From: JBCBWG01 sp038523925
GTDB lineage: Bacteria; Pseudomonadota; Alphaproteobacteria; Rhizobiales; Hyphomicrobiaceae
NCBI GenBank assembly: GCA_038523925.1
Contig: JBCBIY010000014.1
Location: 1-64,000, forward strand
Reading direction: 5' to 3'
Length of the DNA: 64,000 bases
In this document: positions 36,020 through 44,470 of the stretch, in pieces
Layout: each line of letters begins with the position of its first letter
Numbering within the stretch: the first letter of the stretch is position 1
Notes under the pieces: model-generated
Databases searched by the model: none
Seen by the model: the letters and a program-made list of their open reading frames with translations, nothing else
What the model was told of the DNA's origin: nothing
Program-made: the position numbers and the translations under genes

Positions 36020-36406
36020 ATGTCAGATGACCAAAGCGGCGTCGCGCGGTTTCCCGGCCAGGCCCCGATCGACGCCTACGGCAATGGCGGCTTTCGCTTT
36101 GCTGACATGAGCCATCGCGGCTCGCTACTCTGCCTGCCGAGCGGCATCTACGCCTGGGACGTCATCGACCCTTCGGACATCACGCTCGGTGCGTTGGCCG
36201 GTGTCCTTCGCGAGTTGCGCCCGCCGGGCTTCCTGCTGCTTGGCACCGGCGCCAAGCAGGTTTTTCCAGATCTGGCGGTGCGCCGCGCGTTCCTCGAGGC
36301 CAAGATCGGGCTTGAACCGATGGACACCGGCGCTGCCTGCCGCACATTCAATGTGCTGCTCGCCGAGGGCCGGCCGGTTGCGGCAGCCCTGATCGCGGTG
36401 GACTAG
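36020..36406 (+). CDS. Mth938-like domain protein, NDUFAF3 relative
   Basis: 128 residues of the Mth938/DUF498 fold: FRFADMSHRGSLLCLPSGIYAW in the N-half and LLLGTGAKQVFP in the middle. Eukaryotic members include NDUFAF3, an assembly factor for mitochondrial complex I, so this protein may help assemble NADH dehydrogenase, but no direct evidence exists here. It lies 25 bp after secF and 2 bp before the next gene, indicating one operon. Conservation beside secDF in Alphaproteobacteria is known. Confidence 0.85.
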   Translation: MSDDQSGVARFPGQAPIDAYGNGGFRFADMSHRGSLLCLPSGIYAWDVIDPSDITLGALAGVLRELRPPGFLLLGTGAKQVFPDLAVRRAFLEAKIGLEPMDTGAACRTFNVLLAEGRPVAAALIAVD

Positions 36407-36408
36407 CT

Positions 36409-37281
36409 ATGGCCGATGCTGAGGCGCACTCCGCACCTGCCGACCCGATCCTCGCCAGCGCCCGCGCGTTCGAACCGGACCGCTATTACACAGCCTTGAT
36501 GGCGCCCTCCAACGTGCGCGATGACCTCATGGTCCTTGCCGCGTTCGCAGGCGAGATCGCGCGGATCCCGGCATTCGTGACCGAACCTATGATGGGTGAG
36601 ATCCGGCTGCAGTGGTGGCGCGATGCGCTCTCAGGCCCTGTCGCGACAGGGCACCCCATTGCCGACCCCCTGCGCGCGGCGCTGGCGAAGCACGCGCTGC
36701 CGGCCGATGTGCTTGATCCTGCAATCGATGCCACGACGGATCTTCTCAAGCCCGCGCCATTCGACGATCTCGCAGCCCTCGAGCACCACTTTGCAGCCCG
36801 CGACGGCACGCTCTTTCGCGCCGCCGCGGTCATGCTCGGGCGCGCGGATGCGGATGCGGACGCGGCTGCGGCAGCGGCCTTCAACGTTTGTGGCGCGGCG
36901 CTCGGATTCGCCGTCACAGCCGTCGAAGTGCCAGCCGTTCTGGCCCAGGGGCGCACCCTCGTGCCCCGCAGTCTCCTCAACGACCATGGCATTCCGGACC
37001 TGGACCGGCTGCCGCGCGGGCCCGGCGGACGGCCCATCGCGGAGCCATGGCGGGCCATCCGCATTGCGCTCGCAGACCACGCCGCGGAGCGGTTTGAAGC
37101 CGCCCGGAAAGCAGTTCATGCACAGGACCGCCGCGTAATCACCGCCTGCCGCCCCATGGCCATGGTCCCGCCCTATTGCAGGTTGATCCGCCGACTGCTG
37201 CCGGAGCAGGGACTCGCGAGCCGCGACGTCCTGCCCCTGCACCGGTTCTGGCGCATTTGGCGCGGTATATCTGTGCGTTGA
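36409..37281 (+). CDS. Squalene/phytoene synthase-like protein, NDUFAF6 relative
   Basis: 290 residues with the all-helical squalene/phytoene synthase fold. The two Asp-rich motifs that bind prenyl diphosphate in true synthases are not recognisable: the first motif region reads VLAAFAGEIARIP and the second RSLLNDHGI. This matches NDUFAF6, a non-catalytic complex I assembly factor, rather than an enzyme of carotenoid or hopanoid synthesis. It follows the Mth938-like gene with a 2-bp gap, and the pairing of relatives of two mitochondrial assembly factors supports a shared role. It should not be read as a carotenoid gene despite the nearby bch genes. Confidence 0.82.
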   Translation: MADAEAHSAPADPILASARAFEPDRYYTALMAPSNVRDDLMVLAAFAGEIARIPAFVTEPMMGEIRLQWWRDALSGPVATGHPIADPLRAALAKHALPADVLDPAIDATTDLLKPAPFDDLAALEHHFAARDGTLFRAAAVMLGRADADADAAAAAAFNVCGAALGFAVTAVEVPAVLAQGRTLVPRSLLNDHGIPDLDRLPRGPGGRPIAEPWRAIRIALADHAAERFEAARKAVHAQDRRVITACRPMAMVPPYCRLIRRLLPEQGLASRDVLPLHRFWRIWRGISVR

Positions 37282-37306
37282 GGACGGGATAGCTGAGCGA
37301 GGGACC

Positions 37307-39313
37307 ATGGCTCAGACGAGGATGAAAACCGGTTGGGTCGGCGCGCGGATGGTGTTGGCCGCCGCAGCGTTGCACGTCGTGTCGGCGGCGGCGGCGATCG
37401 CAGATGATCGCCTCCAGTTCGATCCTAGCAATGTTTTCGGTGCGCCGTCAGCGAGTTCACGCCCGCTTGCTCCGCCAGGCATCGGGACGCCAACGATCCG
37501 CTGGCGCCTCGAAAATCCGTTCCGCTTCTTCACCGACCCACGCGATACCGCGATGCACCGCACGACGTTTGCAGCGCTCGGCCCGGACGAGCGCCGGGAT
37601 CCGGTGCTGGCTGCCGAGCGCACGCTCTCGCGCAAGTATCGCTGGGGCTGGGCTGCGAACCTCAAGGGCCGCACCTGCTGGAACGCGCGTCAGAACCGGC
37701 ACGTCTGCCCGGATGGGGGCGACTATGTGAACCCAAAGCAGCATCGCATCATCGCGTCGCTCGAAGGTCTCGCCGAGGCCGATGCGGGCGCTGTGCGATG
37801 CACATGGACGGTGCGCGGCCGGTCGCGGAAGGGCAACGTCTCACGATCCGAGCGCGTTGCCTGCAGCGAACCCGTCGCGCTCGACATCCCCTATCCGTCC
37901 GGCGCGCGCGTCAGCGTTGAGATCGGCAACGCACGGGTCGCCGAGGCGCGCATCACAGTCGAGGACCTTCTGGTCGTCGGCGTTGGCGACAGCTTCGGCT
38001 CAGGCGAAGGCAATCCGGACGTGCCGGTCAAGTTCGATCGGAAGCGCTCTGCGAACTACGGCGTCGTCCGCCGCCAGATCGCGCTTGCAGGGTATCCGGC
38101 GCGCGCAGGGACATGGCGCGAGATCGGCGACCGACAGTTTCTTCGTGGCAATGCCAAGTGGCTCGATCAGGCCTGCCACCGCTCGCTCTACTCTCACCAA
38201 GCCCGCGCCGCGCTCCAGCTCGCGGTCGAAAACCCGCAGCGGGCAATCACGTTCCTGCACTTGTCGTGCTCGGGGGCAGAGATCACGCGCGGGCTGTTCC
38301 TGCGCTACAAAGGGCACGAGTGGGTGCCAGACCCGCCCGAGTTTTCACAGATCTCCGCGATCGCGCGCGCGCAGTGCGGTCCGCGCCAGACCCGTATTCA
38401 GAGGCTGCCAGAGGCCTACCATATGCGTGGCAAGGTGCCTGATCTTGAAGGCAACCTGACGTTGCACGAGTGCGACCGCCGCAGGTCGCGCAAGATCGAC
38501 CTGATGCTTGTTTCGATTGGCGGCAACGACATGGGCTTTGCCCGCCTCGTCGCGAACGCCGTCCTGCGCGAGCAGTCTGCGATCCGGCGGCTTGGCGGCT
38601 GGTTCGGGCAGCTCTTCACCAGCCGCGAGGCAACGCGCAAGCTCGGCGAGCTTGAGCAGCGCTACAAGGCGCTGAAGCGCGCGCTGCACTACATCCTGCA
38701 TGTGCCCTGGAACGAAACCGACCGTGTGATCCTCACGGCCTACCCGCCGATGGGTCTCATTGGAGACGGGCAGACGGCGTGTCCGAGTTCGAACACCGGC
38801 ATGGAGGTGCTTCCCGTCTTCTACATGAGCCGCAAGCTCGTCGCCGATGCGGAGAAGGCGGCCGCCCGGCTCAATCGGGTGATTGCAAGGGCGACACGGG
38901 TGCACGGCTGGAGTTTCGCCGAGCAACACCGCTCGCTGTTCATCGGCCACAGCATCTGTGCCGGCTACGACGGCGTCGCGCTCTCGAGCGCTGACGATCT
39001 CCGCTTTCCGCTGAAGGTCAACGGCCGCTGGGTGCCCTACAACCCGGCTGACTATCGCCCGTATGCATCGCGCCAGCGTTGGTTCCGCACGCCAAACGAC
39101 GCGTTCCTCACCGGTAATTTCCACGTCTCCAGTTCGTCGCTGCAACGGGCCCTCAGGTCGCGCTCGTTGATGTGGACGCAGGTGTTGCTCGCCTCGACCT
39201 ACTCAGGCGCGTTTCACCCGACCGCCGAGGGCCATGCGGCTATCGCCGATAGCGTCGTTCGCGTCGCCCGGCGGGTGCTCGAGAAGTACGAAGGCGGTAA
39301 TCGCGTGAAATAG
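37307..39313 (+). CDS. Large exported SGNH/GDSL hydrolase-like protein
   Basis: 668 residues with an N-terminal signal segment (about 12-33), then an Ig/beta-like region up to about 220, then an SGNH hydrolase domain: GDSFGSGEG (block I, Ser near 227), GGND (block III, near 404) and HPTAEGH (block V, near 637). The distance between blocks is far larger than in simple esterases, so large insertions are present. SGNH enzymes cleave esters on lipids, glycans or peptidoglycan; the target is unknown. It begins 25 bp after the NDUFAF6-like gene, so it may belong to the same unit. Confidence 0.75.
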   Translation: MAQTRMKTGWVGARMVLAAAALHVVSAAAAIADDRLQFDPSNVFGAPSASSRPLAPPGIGTPTIRWRLENPFRFFTDPRDTAMHRTTFAALGPDERRDPVLAAERTLSRKYRWGWAANLKGRTCWNARQNRHVCPDGGDYVNPKQHRIIASLEGLAEADAGAVRCTWTVRGRSRKGNVSRSERVACSEPVALDIPYPSGARVSVEIGNARVAEARITVEDLLVVGVGDSFGSGEGNPDVPVKFDRKRSANYGVVRRQIALAGYPARAGTWREIGDRQFLRGNAKWLDQACHRSLYSHQARAALQLAVENPQRAITFLHLSCSGAEITRGLFLRYKGHEWVPDPPEFSQISAIARAQCGPRQTRIQRLPEAYHMRGKVPDLEGNLTLHECDRRRSRKIDLMLVSIGGNDMGFARLVANAVLREQSAIRRLGGWFGQLFTSREATRKLGELEQRYKALKRALHYILHVPWNETDRVILTAYPPMGLIGDGQTACPSSNTGMEVLPVFYMSRKLVADAEKAAARLNRVIARATRVHGWSFAEQHRSLFIGHSICAGYDGVALSSADDLRFPLKVNGRWVPYNPADYRPYASRQRWFRTPNDAFLTGNFHVSSSSLQRALRSRSLMWTQVLLASTYSGAFHPTAEGHAAIADSVVRVARRVLEKYEGGNRVK

Positions 39314-39463
39314 CGGTCGGCTACCGCGCGCTGTCTGGATTTGTAACGCACGCGTCTTATTTTTCTGCTTGGGCATTTCTGGCGGGCGTTTGGCGCTGTT
39401 TGTGTCAGGCGCTTTCGCCAGCGCATGTCATCATTTCATTTCAGCAATCCTGTGCCCGCAGGA

Positions 39464-39510
39464 ACAGGTCCGACCTGTCAGATGCCGTAACCGTTGCGGC
39501 GCTTCTGACA
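39464..39510 (+). promoter_or_regulatory. Overlapping dyads upstream of the P450 gene
   Basis: ACAGGT-CCG-ACCTGT (39464-39478) is a perfect dyad. Overlapping it, TGTCAGA (39476-39482) and TCTGACA (39504-39510) form a second inverted repeat 21 bp apart. Both sit just before the purine-rich ribosome site AAGAAAAAAGG and the ATG at 39530. They could be operators for a local regulator, or the second could be a leader hairpin; no cognate regulator gene is adjacent. Confidence 0.45.
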
Positions 39511-39529
39511 AGAAAAAAGGTCGAGACGA

Positions 39530-40735
39530 ATGAGCGAGCATCACGGAAATCTCCTCCCGATGGTGGAGTATGAAAAGTCTGACAATGATCACACGTATCT
39601 CAAGCGGTATCGCGATGAAGCCGCCGTTGCCATTTCACCATTCGGATTTCCAATTGCGCTGCGATATTCCGGGATTGCGCTGCTGACAAATCCAGAAACG
39701 ACGCGACAACTCGAAACGGAGGCGGTTCGCAAGCAGGGAATAACGTCCGGTCCGATCTTTGAAGCCTATAACCGGTCCATGCTGTTTTCTAACGGTGCGG
39801 TTCATAAGAACCGGCGTGGACCTGTGGCGCGGACGTTCTCCTTCAAGCTCATGGAGGGAATGCGCACTGAAATCGCTGAGCTCGCGACCGAAATTGTCAC
39901 GTCAGTAAAAGGGGCTGGCGCATTCAACTTTCTTGATGCGTTTGCAGGAGACATACCGGCTCGGATCATAGCGCGTATTCTCGGCGTTCCTGAAGAAAAC
40001 ATGCCGCGCTTCCGGAAGCTCACCTACTCCGTCACGCGTAGCTTGCGGATGGGGTTTGATCGGGCGGAGCAAGCTGACATCGAGCGCGACTCCGAGCTGT
40101 TGGTTGGCGAGGTCGATCGTCTGATTGAGGACCGGCGTGCGTTTCCGCGTGACGATTTTATCAGCAAGCTGTTGGCGGATGCGGAACAGCGCTTCGAGCT
40201 GTCAGACGAAGAGCTGCTTTGGCAGGTCATCACACTGATCGTGGCGGGATCTGATACGACGCGCCTCGCGCTGTGCTCAACGCTCGCACTGCTTCTGCAG
40301 CATCCCGAGCAATGGGAGACCTTTTGCGCGGACCCCGATGGCCTCAAGGCAAACGTGGTCCGTGAAGGTGTGCGTTATGAGCCGCCGATCGGCTCGTTCG
40401 CGCGCATTGCGACCGTCGATGTCGATTTGGATGGCGCAACGTTGCCGGCCGGCTCGCCGGTTTCCGTCTGCCTGTTGTCGGCGATGCGCGACGAAAGCGT
40501 GTACCGCGATCCGGCGGTGTTCGACATCGCCAGAGGCGATCACCCGCGCTGGCATCCAGCGTTCGGCATCGGCGAGCACCGCTGCCTTGGTGAAGCGCTG
40601 GCGCGTGCGGAGCTTGAGGAATGTCTGGCGGTGATCGCGCGCTTGGCGCCCGGCATTCGGCTCACGAAAGTGCCAAAAGTCCGCGGGCTCAACGGCATCC
40701 GGCGCATCGATCAGATGTGGGTTGAGATGGCCTAG
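39530..40735 (+). CDS. Cytochrome P450
   Basis: 401 residues of a soluble bacterial P450: I-helix VAGSDTTRLAL (about 239), K-helix EGVR (about 279; ExxR motif), and heme site FGIGEHRCLG with the axial Cys near residue 351. The closest general class is bacterial P450s that take electrons from a ferredoxin, but no ferredoxin or reductase gene is adjacent. By my hand count the first ~180 bp of the gene have about 51% GC, while a stretch near the 3' end has about 67%, so composition is uneven. Substrate unknown. The gene is isolated in a 216-bp AT-richer leader. Confidence 0.92.
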   Translation: MSEHHGNLLPMVEYEKSDNDHTYLKRYRDEAAVAISPFGFPIALRYSGIALLTNPETTRQLETEAVRKQGITSGPIFEAYNRSMLFSNGAVHKNRRGPVARTFSFKLMEGMRTEIAELATEIVTSVKGAGAFNFLDAFAGDIPARIIARILGVPEENMPRFRKLTYSVTRSLRMGFDRAEQADIERDSELLVGEVDRLIEDRRAFPRDDFISKLLADAEQRFELSDEELLWQVITLIVAGSDTTRLALCSTLALLLQHPEQWETFCADPDGLKANVVREGVRYEPPIGSFARIATVDVDLDGATLPAGSPVSVCLLSAMRDESVYRDPAVFDIARGDHPRWHPAFGIGEHRCLGEALARAELEECLAVIARLAPGIRLTKVPKVRGLNGIRRIDQMWVEMA

Positions 40736-40764
40736 ATCTGGCCGGCTCAACAGCGCTGCATCTT

Positions 40765-40792
40765 CCGGGTCGGGCGGTTCGGCCTGACCCGG
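40765..40792. terminator. Terminator-like hairpin between convergent genes
   Basis: CCGGGTC (40765-40771) and GACCCGG (40786-40792) form a perfect 7-bp stem between the P450 stop and the end of the convergent asparagine-synthase-like gene. No T-run follows on either strand, so the call is weak. Confidence 0.35.
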
Positions 40793-40811
40793 ACACGAGC
40801 GCAGGCGTCGC

Positions 40812-42044
40812 TTATTCGCCGTCGTTCATGTCATCCCACAGCGGATCTTCGCGTTTGCTACTGTAACCACCACTGCCCCCGCCGCTACCGTCTTCCTGGC
40901 GACGCTTCCGGAGCGACTGGTCCCATTCCTGCCAATACTGGCCGCCGTCTGCGTCGATTGCTAAGGCAGCCTTGCTGAAGCGGCGGGCAACGAGGCCTTT
41001 CAGCGACGGCACCTTCTCCTTCGTGGCCGCGTAGCGCGTGTCGCGCGTAAACGCGCCGATGACATCGCGCGCCGGCCACTTGTAGGTCTGCCACGTTGCG
41101 CCGACGCCCTGGCCCGCGTGGTTGAGGGCCCAGAGCTCAAACGGCACGGTTTGGAAGAAGTGGGCCACCCGCTCCTGGTAGCGATCGTAGGTGCCGCGCC
41201 GCCAACCCGGCAGCATCCGCAGGCTCACCGCCTGCCACTTCATCGAGTAGTTCATCCACCAAAGACACGTGAACAGATCCGCAAGGGGGACCGGCGCACG
41301 GGCCAGTTGCGGTGTGAGATAGTCGACGATCGCGTCTGCGCGTTCTGCTGAGGCAAGCCGTTCGGCAAGGAGAACGGGCAGGGCGGTCTGCCACGGCTTG
41401 CGCACGTCGGAGATGTCGAACTCGAGCGCCTTTGCACTGCCGAAAAGCTGATCGCCATGCTCGCCCGTCACGACAATCGCATCGCCTGCGAACGCCCGGT
41501 CGATCGTGTTGATCTTGACGGTCTGCAGCGCGCGCAGGTGTGTCTTGTAAAACGCCGGGTACTCGGCGCGGGATGCAGCATTCATGAAGATCACGAGCCG
41601 ATCGGTTTCGCTCCCGAGCGCGTCGAGCAGGGCGCAACAGGCGGTCGTGGAATCAATCCCGCCGGACCAAAGCAAATGCAGCTTGCGGTTCGTCGCCCGC
41701 GCCTCCGCCACAAGGTCGCCGGCGCGTTCGGCGCAAAGGTCGGCAAAGGTCGCGGGCGCCGGGCCAAGCTTCGGGATGGGGTCGAAGATGCGATACGGAA
41801 ATCCGTGATCCAGCGTCTCGGTCCGGTCGATCAGGCCGGCGCCGAAGTAGAGCGAAGCAAGCCGGTAGCCATCCGGCATCGGGTGTCCGAGGACGGTCGG
41901 GCTGACCGCCATCGCCGTGTCGATGTAGACCAGGGGCACCGCATGAGGGGCGCGCCCGCGCCACATCGTGCGCCGCCGCCGCACGAGCGCGAACGCGCCG
42001 AAAAGCACAGCCAGGAGAATGGCCCCGCCAATAAACCAGCCCAT
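40812..42044 (-). CDS. Membrane-anchored asparagine-synthase-like PP-loop ATPase
   Basis: 410 residues from ATG 42044: an N-terminal transmembrane helix (about 3-22) followed by basic residues, a spacer, then a PP-loop LLWSGGIDSTT (SGGIDS at 127-132) and EHGDQLFG (near 198), which matches the GxGxDELFGG element of the asparagine synthetase C-terminal domain. The N-terminal glutaminase domain is missing, so ammonia would have to come from elsewhere. The reaction type is probably adenylation of a carboxylate followed by amide formation, but the substrate is unknown. The C-terminal tail is Gly/Ser-rich and acidic. A GTG at 42059 is an alternative start. No pathway genes flank it. Confidence 0.7.
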   Translation of the reverse strand: MGWFIGGAILLAVLFGAFALVRRRRTMWRGRAPHAVPLVYIDTAMAVSPTVLGHPMPDGYRLASLYFGAGLIDRTETLDHGFPYRIFDPIPKLGPAPATFADLCAERAGDLVAEARATNRKLHLLWSGGIDSTTACCALLDALGSETDRLVIFMNAASRAEYPAFYKTHLRALQTVKINTIDRAFAGDAIVVTGEHGDQLFGSAKALEFDISDVRKPWQTALPVLLAERLASAERADAIVDYLTPQLARAPVPLADLFTCLWWMNYSMKWQAVSLRMLPGWRRGTYDRYQERVAHFFQTVPFELWALNHAGQGVGATWQTYKWPARDVIGAFTRDTRYAATKEKVPSLKGLVARRFSKAALAIDADGGQYWQEWDQSLRKRRQEDGSGGGSGGYSSKREDPLWDDMNDGE

Positions 42045-42128
42045 CGTCCCGCCGCCCACGTCTGCCCGTTCTCGGGCCGAGGCTTAGCGGAACGCGCGGG
42101 CGGCGTCACACGCAGCCTGTGGGCAGTC

Positions 42129-43550
42129 TTATGCGGCCCGCGATCCGGCAGCGGTTCCGAGCCAGTGGTCGAGGTCGGCAAGTGCGCGGCGCGACATCAG
42201 GCGCTTCTTCTCGCGCGTCCGCTCCTTGCCCTTAAGCGGCGTCCCGTCGGCCGTCTTCCGCGGCGCAGGCATCGGCGGCATCAGGCCGAAGTTGATGTTC
42301 ATCGGCTGGAACGAGCGTTTTGCGTCCGTCTCGTCGGCGCGATGGCCGCCAGTAATGTGCGCGAGCAGTGCGCCAAGCGCCGTTGTCTCCGGCGGGCGTT
42401 CTGCTGATCTGCCGCGCGCTTCGGCAACGGCGAACCGGCCGGCCATCAGCCCGCAAGCCGCGCTCTCGACGTAGCCTTCAACGCCGGTGATCTGGCCCGC
42501 AAAGCGCACGTGTGGGGCGGCCTTCAACCGCAGCTCGCGGTCGAGGAGGACTGGCGAGTTGAGGAACGTGTTGCGGTGCAGCCCGCCAAGCCTGGCGAAC
42601 TCGGCGTCTTCGAGGCCGGGGATCGTCCGGAAGATGCGCACCTGCTCGGCATACTTAAGCTTGGTCTGGAAACCGACCATGTTCCAGAGCGTGCCAAGCG
42701 CGTTGTCCTGGCGAAGCTGGATGACGGCGTATGGCCGGCCGGCGCCTTCGTGCGGGTTTGTGAGACCCACCGGCTTCAACGGTCCAAAGCGCAGCGTTTC
42801 GCGCCCACGCTCCGCCATCACTTCGGTCGGCAGGCAGCCGTCGAAGTAGGGCGTGTTGGCCTCCCACTCCTTGAACTCGGTCTTTTCGCCCGCGAGCAGC
42901 GCATCAATAAAGGCTTCGTACTGACCGCGATCGAGCGCGCAATTGATGTAGTCGTCGCCGGTGCCGCCGGGGCCGGGTTTGTCGTAGCGCGACTGCTTCC
43001 AGGCCTTCGAGAGGTCGATGCTGTCATAGTGCACGATCGGTGCAATCGCATCGAAGAACGCGAGCGCGTCCTCGCCGGTGGCCGACAGGATCGCATCGCT
43101 GAGCGCCGGCGACGTCAGCGGCCCGGTTGCGACAATCGACGGGCCCCATTCAGCAGGCGGCAGGCCCGCCACTTCTTCGCGCGCAATCGTGACGCGCGGG
43201 TGTGCTTCAAGCCGTCCCGTCACTTCGCCGGAGAAAAGATCGCGGTCGACTGCGAGCGCACCGCCTGCGGGCAGCTTGTGGAGATCGCCGGCTGCCATCA
43301 CCAGCGACCCGCAGCGGCGCATCTCTTCGTGTAGAAGCCCAACGGCATTGTTCTCATAGTCGTCCGACCGGAACGAATTTGAACAGACCAGCTCGGCCAG
43401 GCCGGCGGTGTGATGGGCGTCGGTACCGCGGACCGGGCGCATCTCGTGCAGCACGACGTCATGCCCGGCTTCGGCAATCTGCCAGGCCGCTTCCGAGCCC
43501 GCGAGACCGCCGCCGATGATGTGAATGGGTGAGGTGTTGCTCATCCGCAT
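42129..43550 (-). CDS. trmFO: tRNA uracil-54 C5-methyltransferase, folate/FAD dependent
   Basis: 473 residues beginning at ATG 43550 (MRMSN) or 43544 (MSNTS). FAD-binding IIGGGLAGSEAAWQIA near the N-terminus, the SNSFRSDDYENNAVGLLHEEMR block, and FQPMNINFGLMPPM near the C-terminus identify TrmFO. It methylates U54 of the T-loop using methylenetetrahydrofolate and FADH2. The C-terminal tail is basic. It is divergent from the small lipoprotein gene, with a 129-bp gap, and shows no operon partner. Confidence 0.95.
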   Translation of the reverse strand: MRMSNTSPIHIIGGGLAGSEAAWQIAEAGHDVVLHEMRPVRGTDAHHTAGLAELVCSNSFRSDDYENNAVGLLHEEMRRCGSLVMAAGDLHKLPAGGALAVDRDLFSGEVTGRLEAHPRVTIAREEVAGLPPAEWGPSIVATGPLTSPALSDAILSATGEDALAFFDAIAPIVHYDSIDLSKAWKQSRYDKPGPGGTGDDYINCALDRGQYEAFIDALLAGEKTEFKEWEANTPYFDGCLPTEVMAERGRETLRFGPLKPVGLTNPHEGAGRPYAVIQLRQDNALGTLWNMVGFQTKLKYAEQVRIFRTIPGLEDAEFARLGGLHRNTFLNSPVLLDRELRLKAAPHVRFAGQITGVEGYVESAACGLMAGRFAVAEARGRSAERPPETTALGALLAHITGGHRADETDAKRSFQPMNINFGLMPPMPAPRKTADGTPLKGKERTREKKRLMSRRALADLDHWLGTAAGSRAA

Positions 43551-43679
43551 TAGGTAGGGCGAAAGCCGCCGGATCGCAAAGCGCGATCGCTGCGGCGCGC
43601 CATCCCCAGGGTCCCTAGAACCGCCGGTTTCGCAGAGAGTTCAGGAGGCGGACGGGCGCGAATCAGCCATGCACGTCGC

Positions 43680-44366
43680 ATGCGATCAGTTGCGACCGCC
43701 ATCCGGGCCTCGGGCCGCCCCGTCTTCCGCGCGAGTGCGCTTGCCGCGGCGTGCGCGGTTGTCGCTGCCTGCACGCATAAGCCGTTCGCTGACAAGGCGA
43801 TGCACTTTTCGACGTTCAAGGTCCCGCCGCCGAAGGGCTCGACGGTCTACGTCTGCCATGCCTACGGCTGCCGGACGCAGACCAAGATCAAGTTCGGCGA
43901 GGCGGAACTCGCGACGATCAAGAAGATCATGAAGAAAACGCGCAAGGACGACAGCGCCGCCGAAGAGCGCCGTGCCGTCGCATACGCGATCGGCTGGATG
44001 GAGCGGCACGTCGGGCGCATCACCGGCACCAAGGCGGACCGCGCCGGAATGGATTTCATCGGGTCGGGCGATCCGAGCCAGCAGGACTGCGTCGACGAGG
44101 CCACCAACACGACGAGCTATCTGACGGTCCTGCAGAACAACAACGTCCTGCGCCACCACACCGTCGGTACGCCGTTCGCGAAGGAAAACTATCTCCGCGG
44201 CATTGCGGGCTGGACGCACTGGACTGCGGTACTCCGCGAGACGGCGACGGGCGAGGATTGGGCGGTCGATAGCTGGATCTACAAGAACGGCGAGAACCCA
44301 GCCGTCGTCAACGCCAAGCGCTGGTACATTTCAAGCCTCGAGAACCTGCCGAAGGCGACGCGTTAG
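43680..44366 (+). CDS. Putative lipoprotein with a Cys-His-Asp arrangement
   Basis: 228 residues with a signal peptide ending in a lipobox (VVAAC, Cys near residue 31). The mature part contains QQDCVDEA (Cys near 140), THWTAV and AVDSW, an order of Cys, His and Asp that resembles bacterial transglutaminase-like cysteine peptidases (DUF920-type). That similarity is my inference from order and spacing only. The start is ATG at 43680. It is divergent from trmFO and followed by a hairpin terminator. It is probably attached to the inner leaflet of the outer membrane or the outer leaflet of the inner membrane. Confidence 0.6.
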   Translation: MRSVATAIRASGRPVFRASALAAACAVVAACTHKPFADKAMHFSTFKVPPPKGSTVYVCHAYGCRTQTKIKFGEAELATIKKIMKKTRKDDSAAEERRAVAYAIGWMERHVGRITGTKADRAGMDFIGSGDPSQQDCVDEATNTTSYLTVLQNNNVLRHHTVGTPFAKENYLRGIAGWTHWTAVLRETATGEDWAVDSWIYKNGENPAVVNAKRWYISSLENLPKATR

Positions 44367-44379
44367 GCGGCCTGACGCG

Positions 44380-44400
44380 ACGCGCGCTTGAGGCGCGTCT
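44380..44400 (+). terminator. Terminator-like hairpin after the lipoprotein gene
   Basis: GACGCGC (44380-44386) pairs with GCGCGTC (44394-44400) over a 7-nt loop. TCCTTC follows. It separates the lipoprotein gene from the ridA-like gene. Confidence 0.5.
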
Positions 44401-44470
44401 CCTTCAAATGATATCTGCTGAGCAAGCGGCCTGCGACCAGCGCCGCGCGTCAAAGCGTGAGGTAGACCGA

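Noticed and set aside
36409..37281. Phytoene/squalene synthase as a carotenoid or hopanoid gene
   Set aside because: Fold-level similarity is clear, but both prenyl-diphosphate-binding Asp motifs are absent and the neighbours are secDF and an Mth938 gene, so NDUFAF6-like is the better call.
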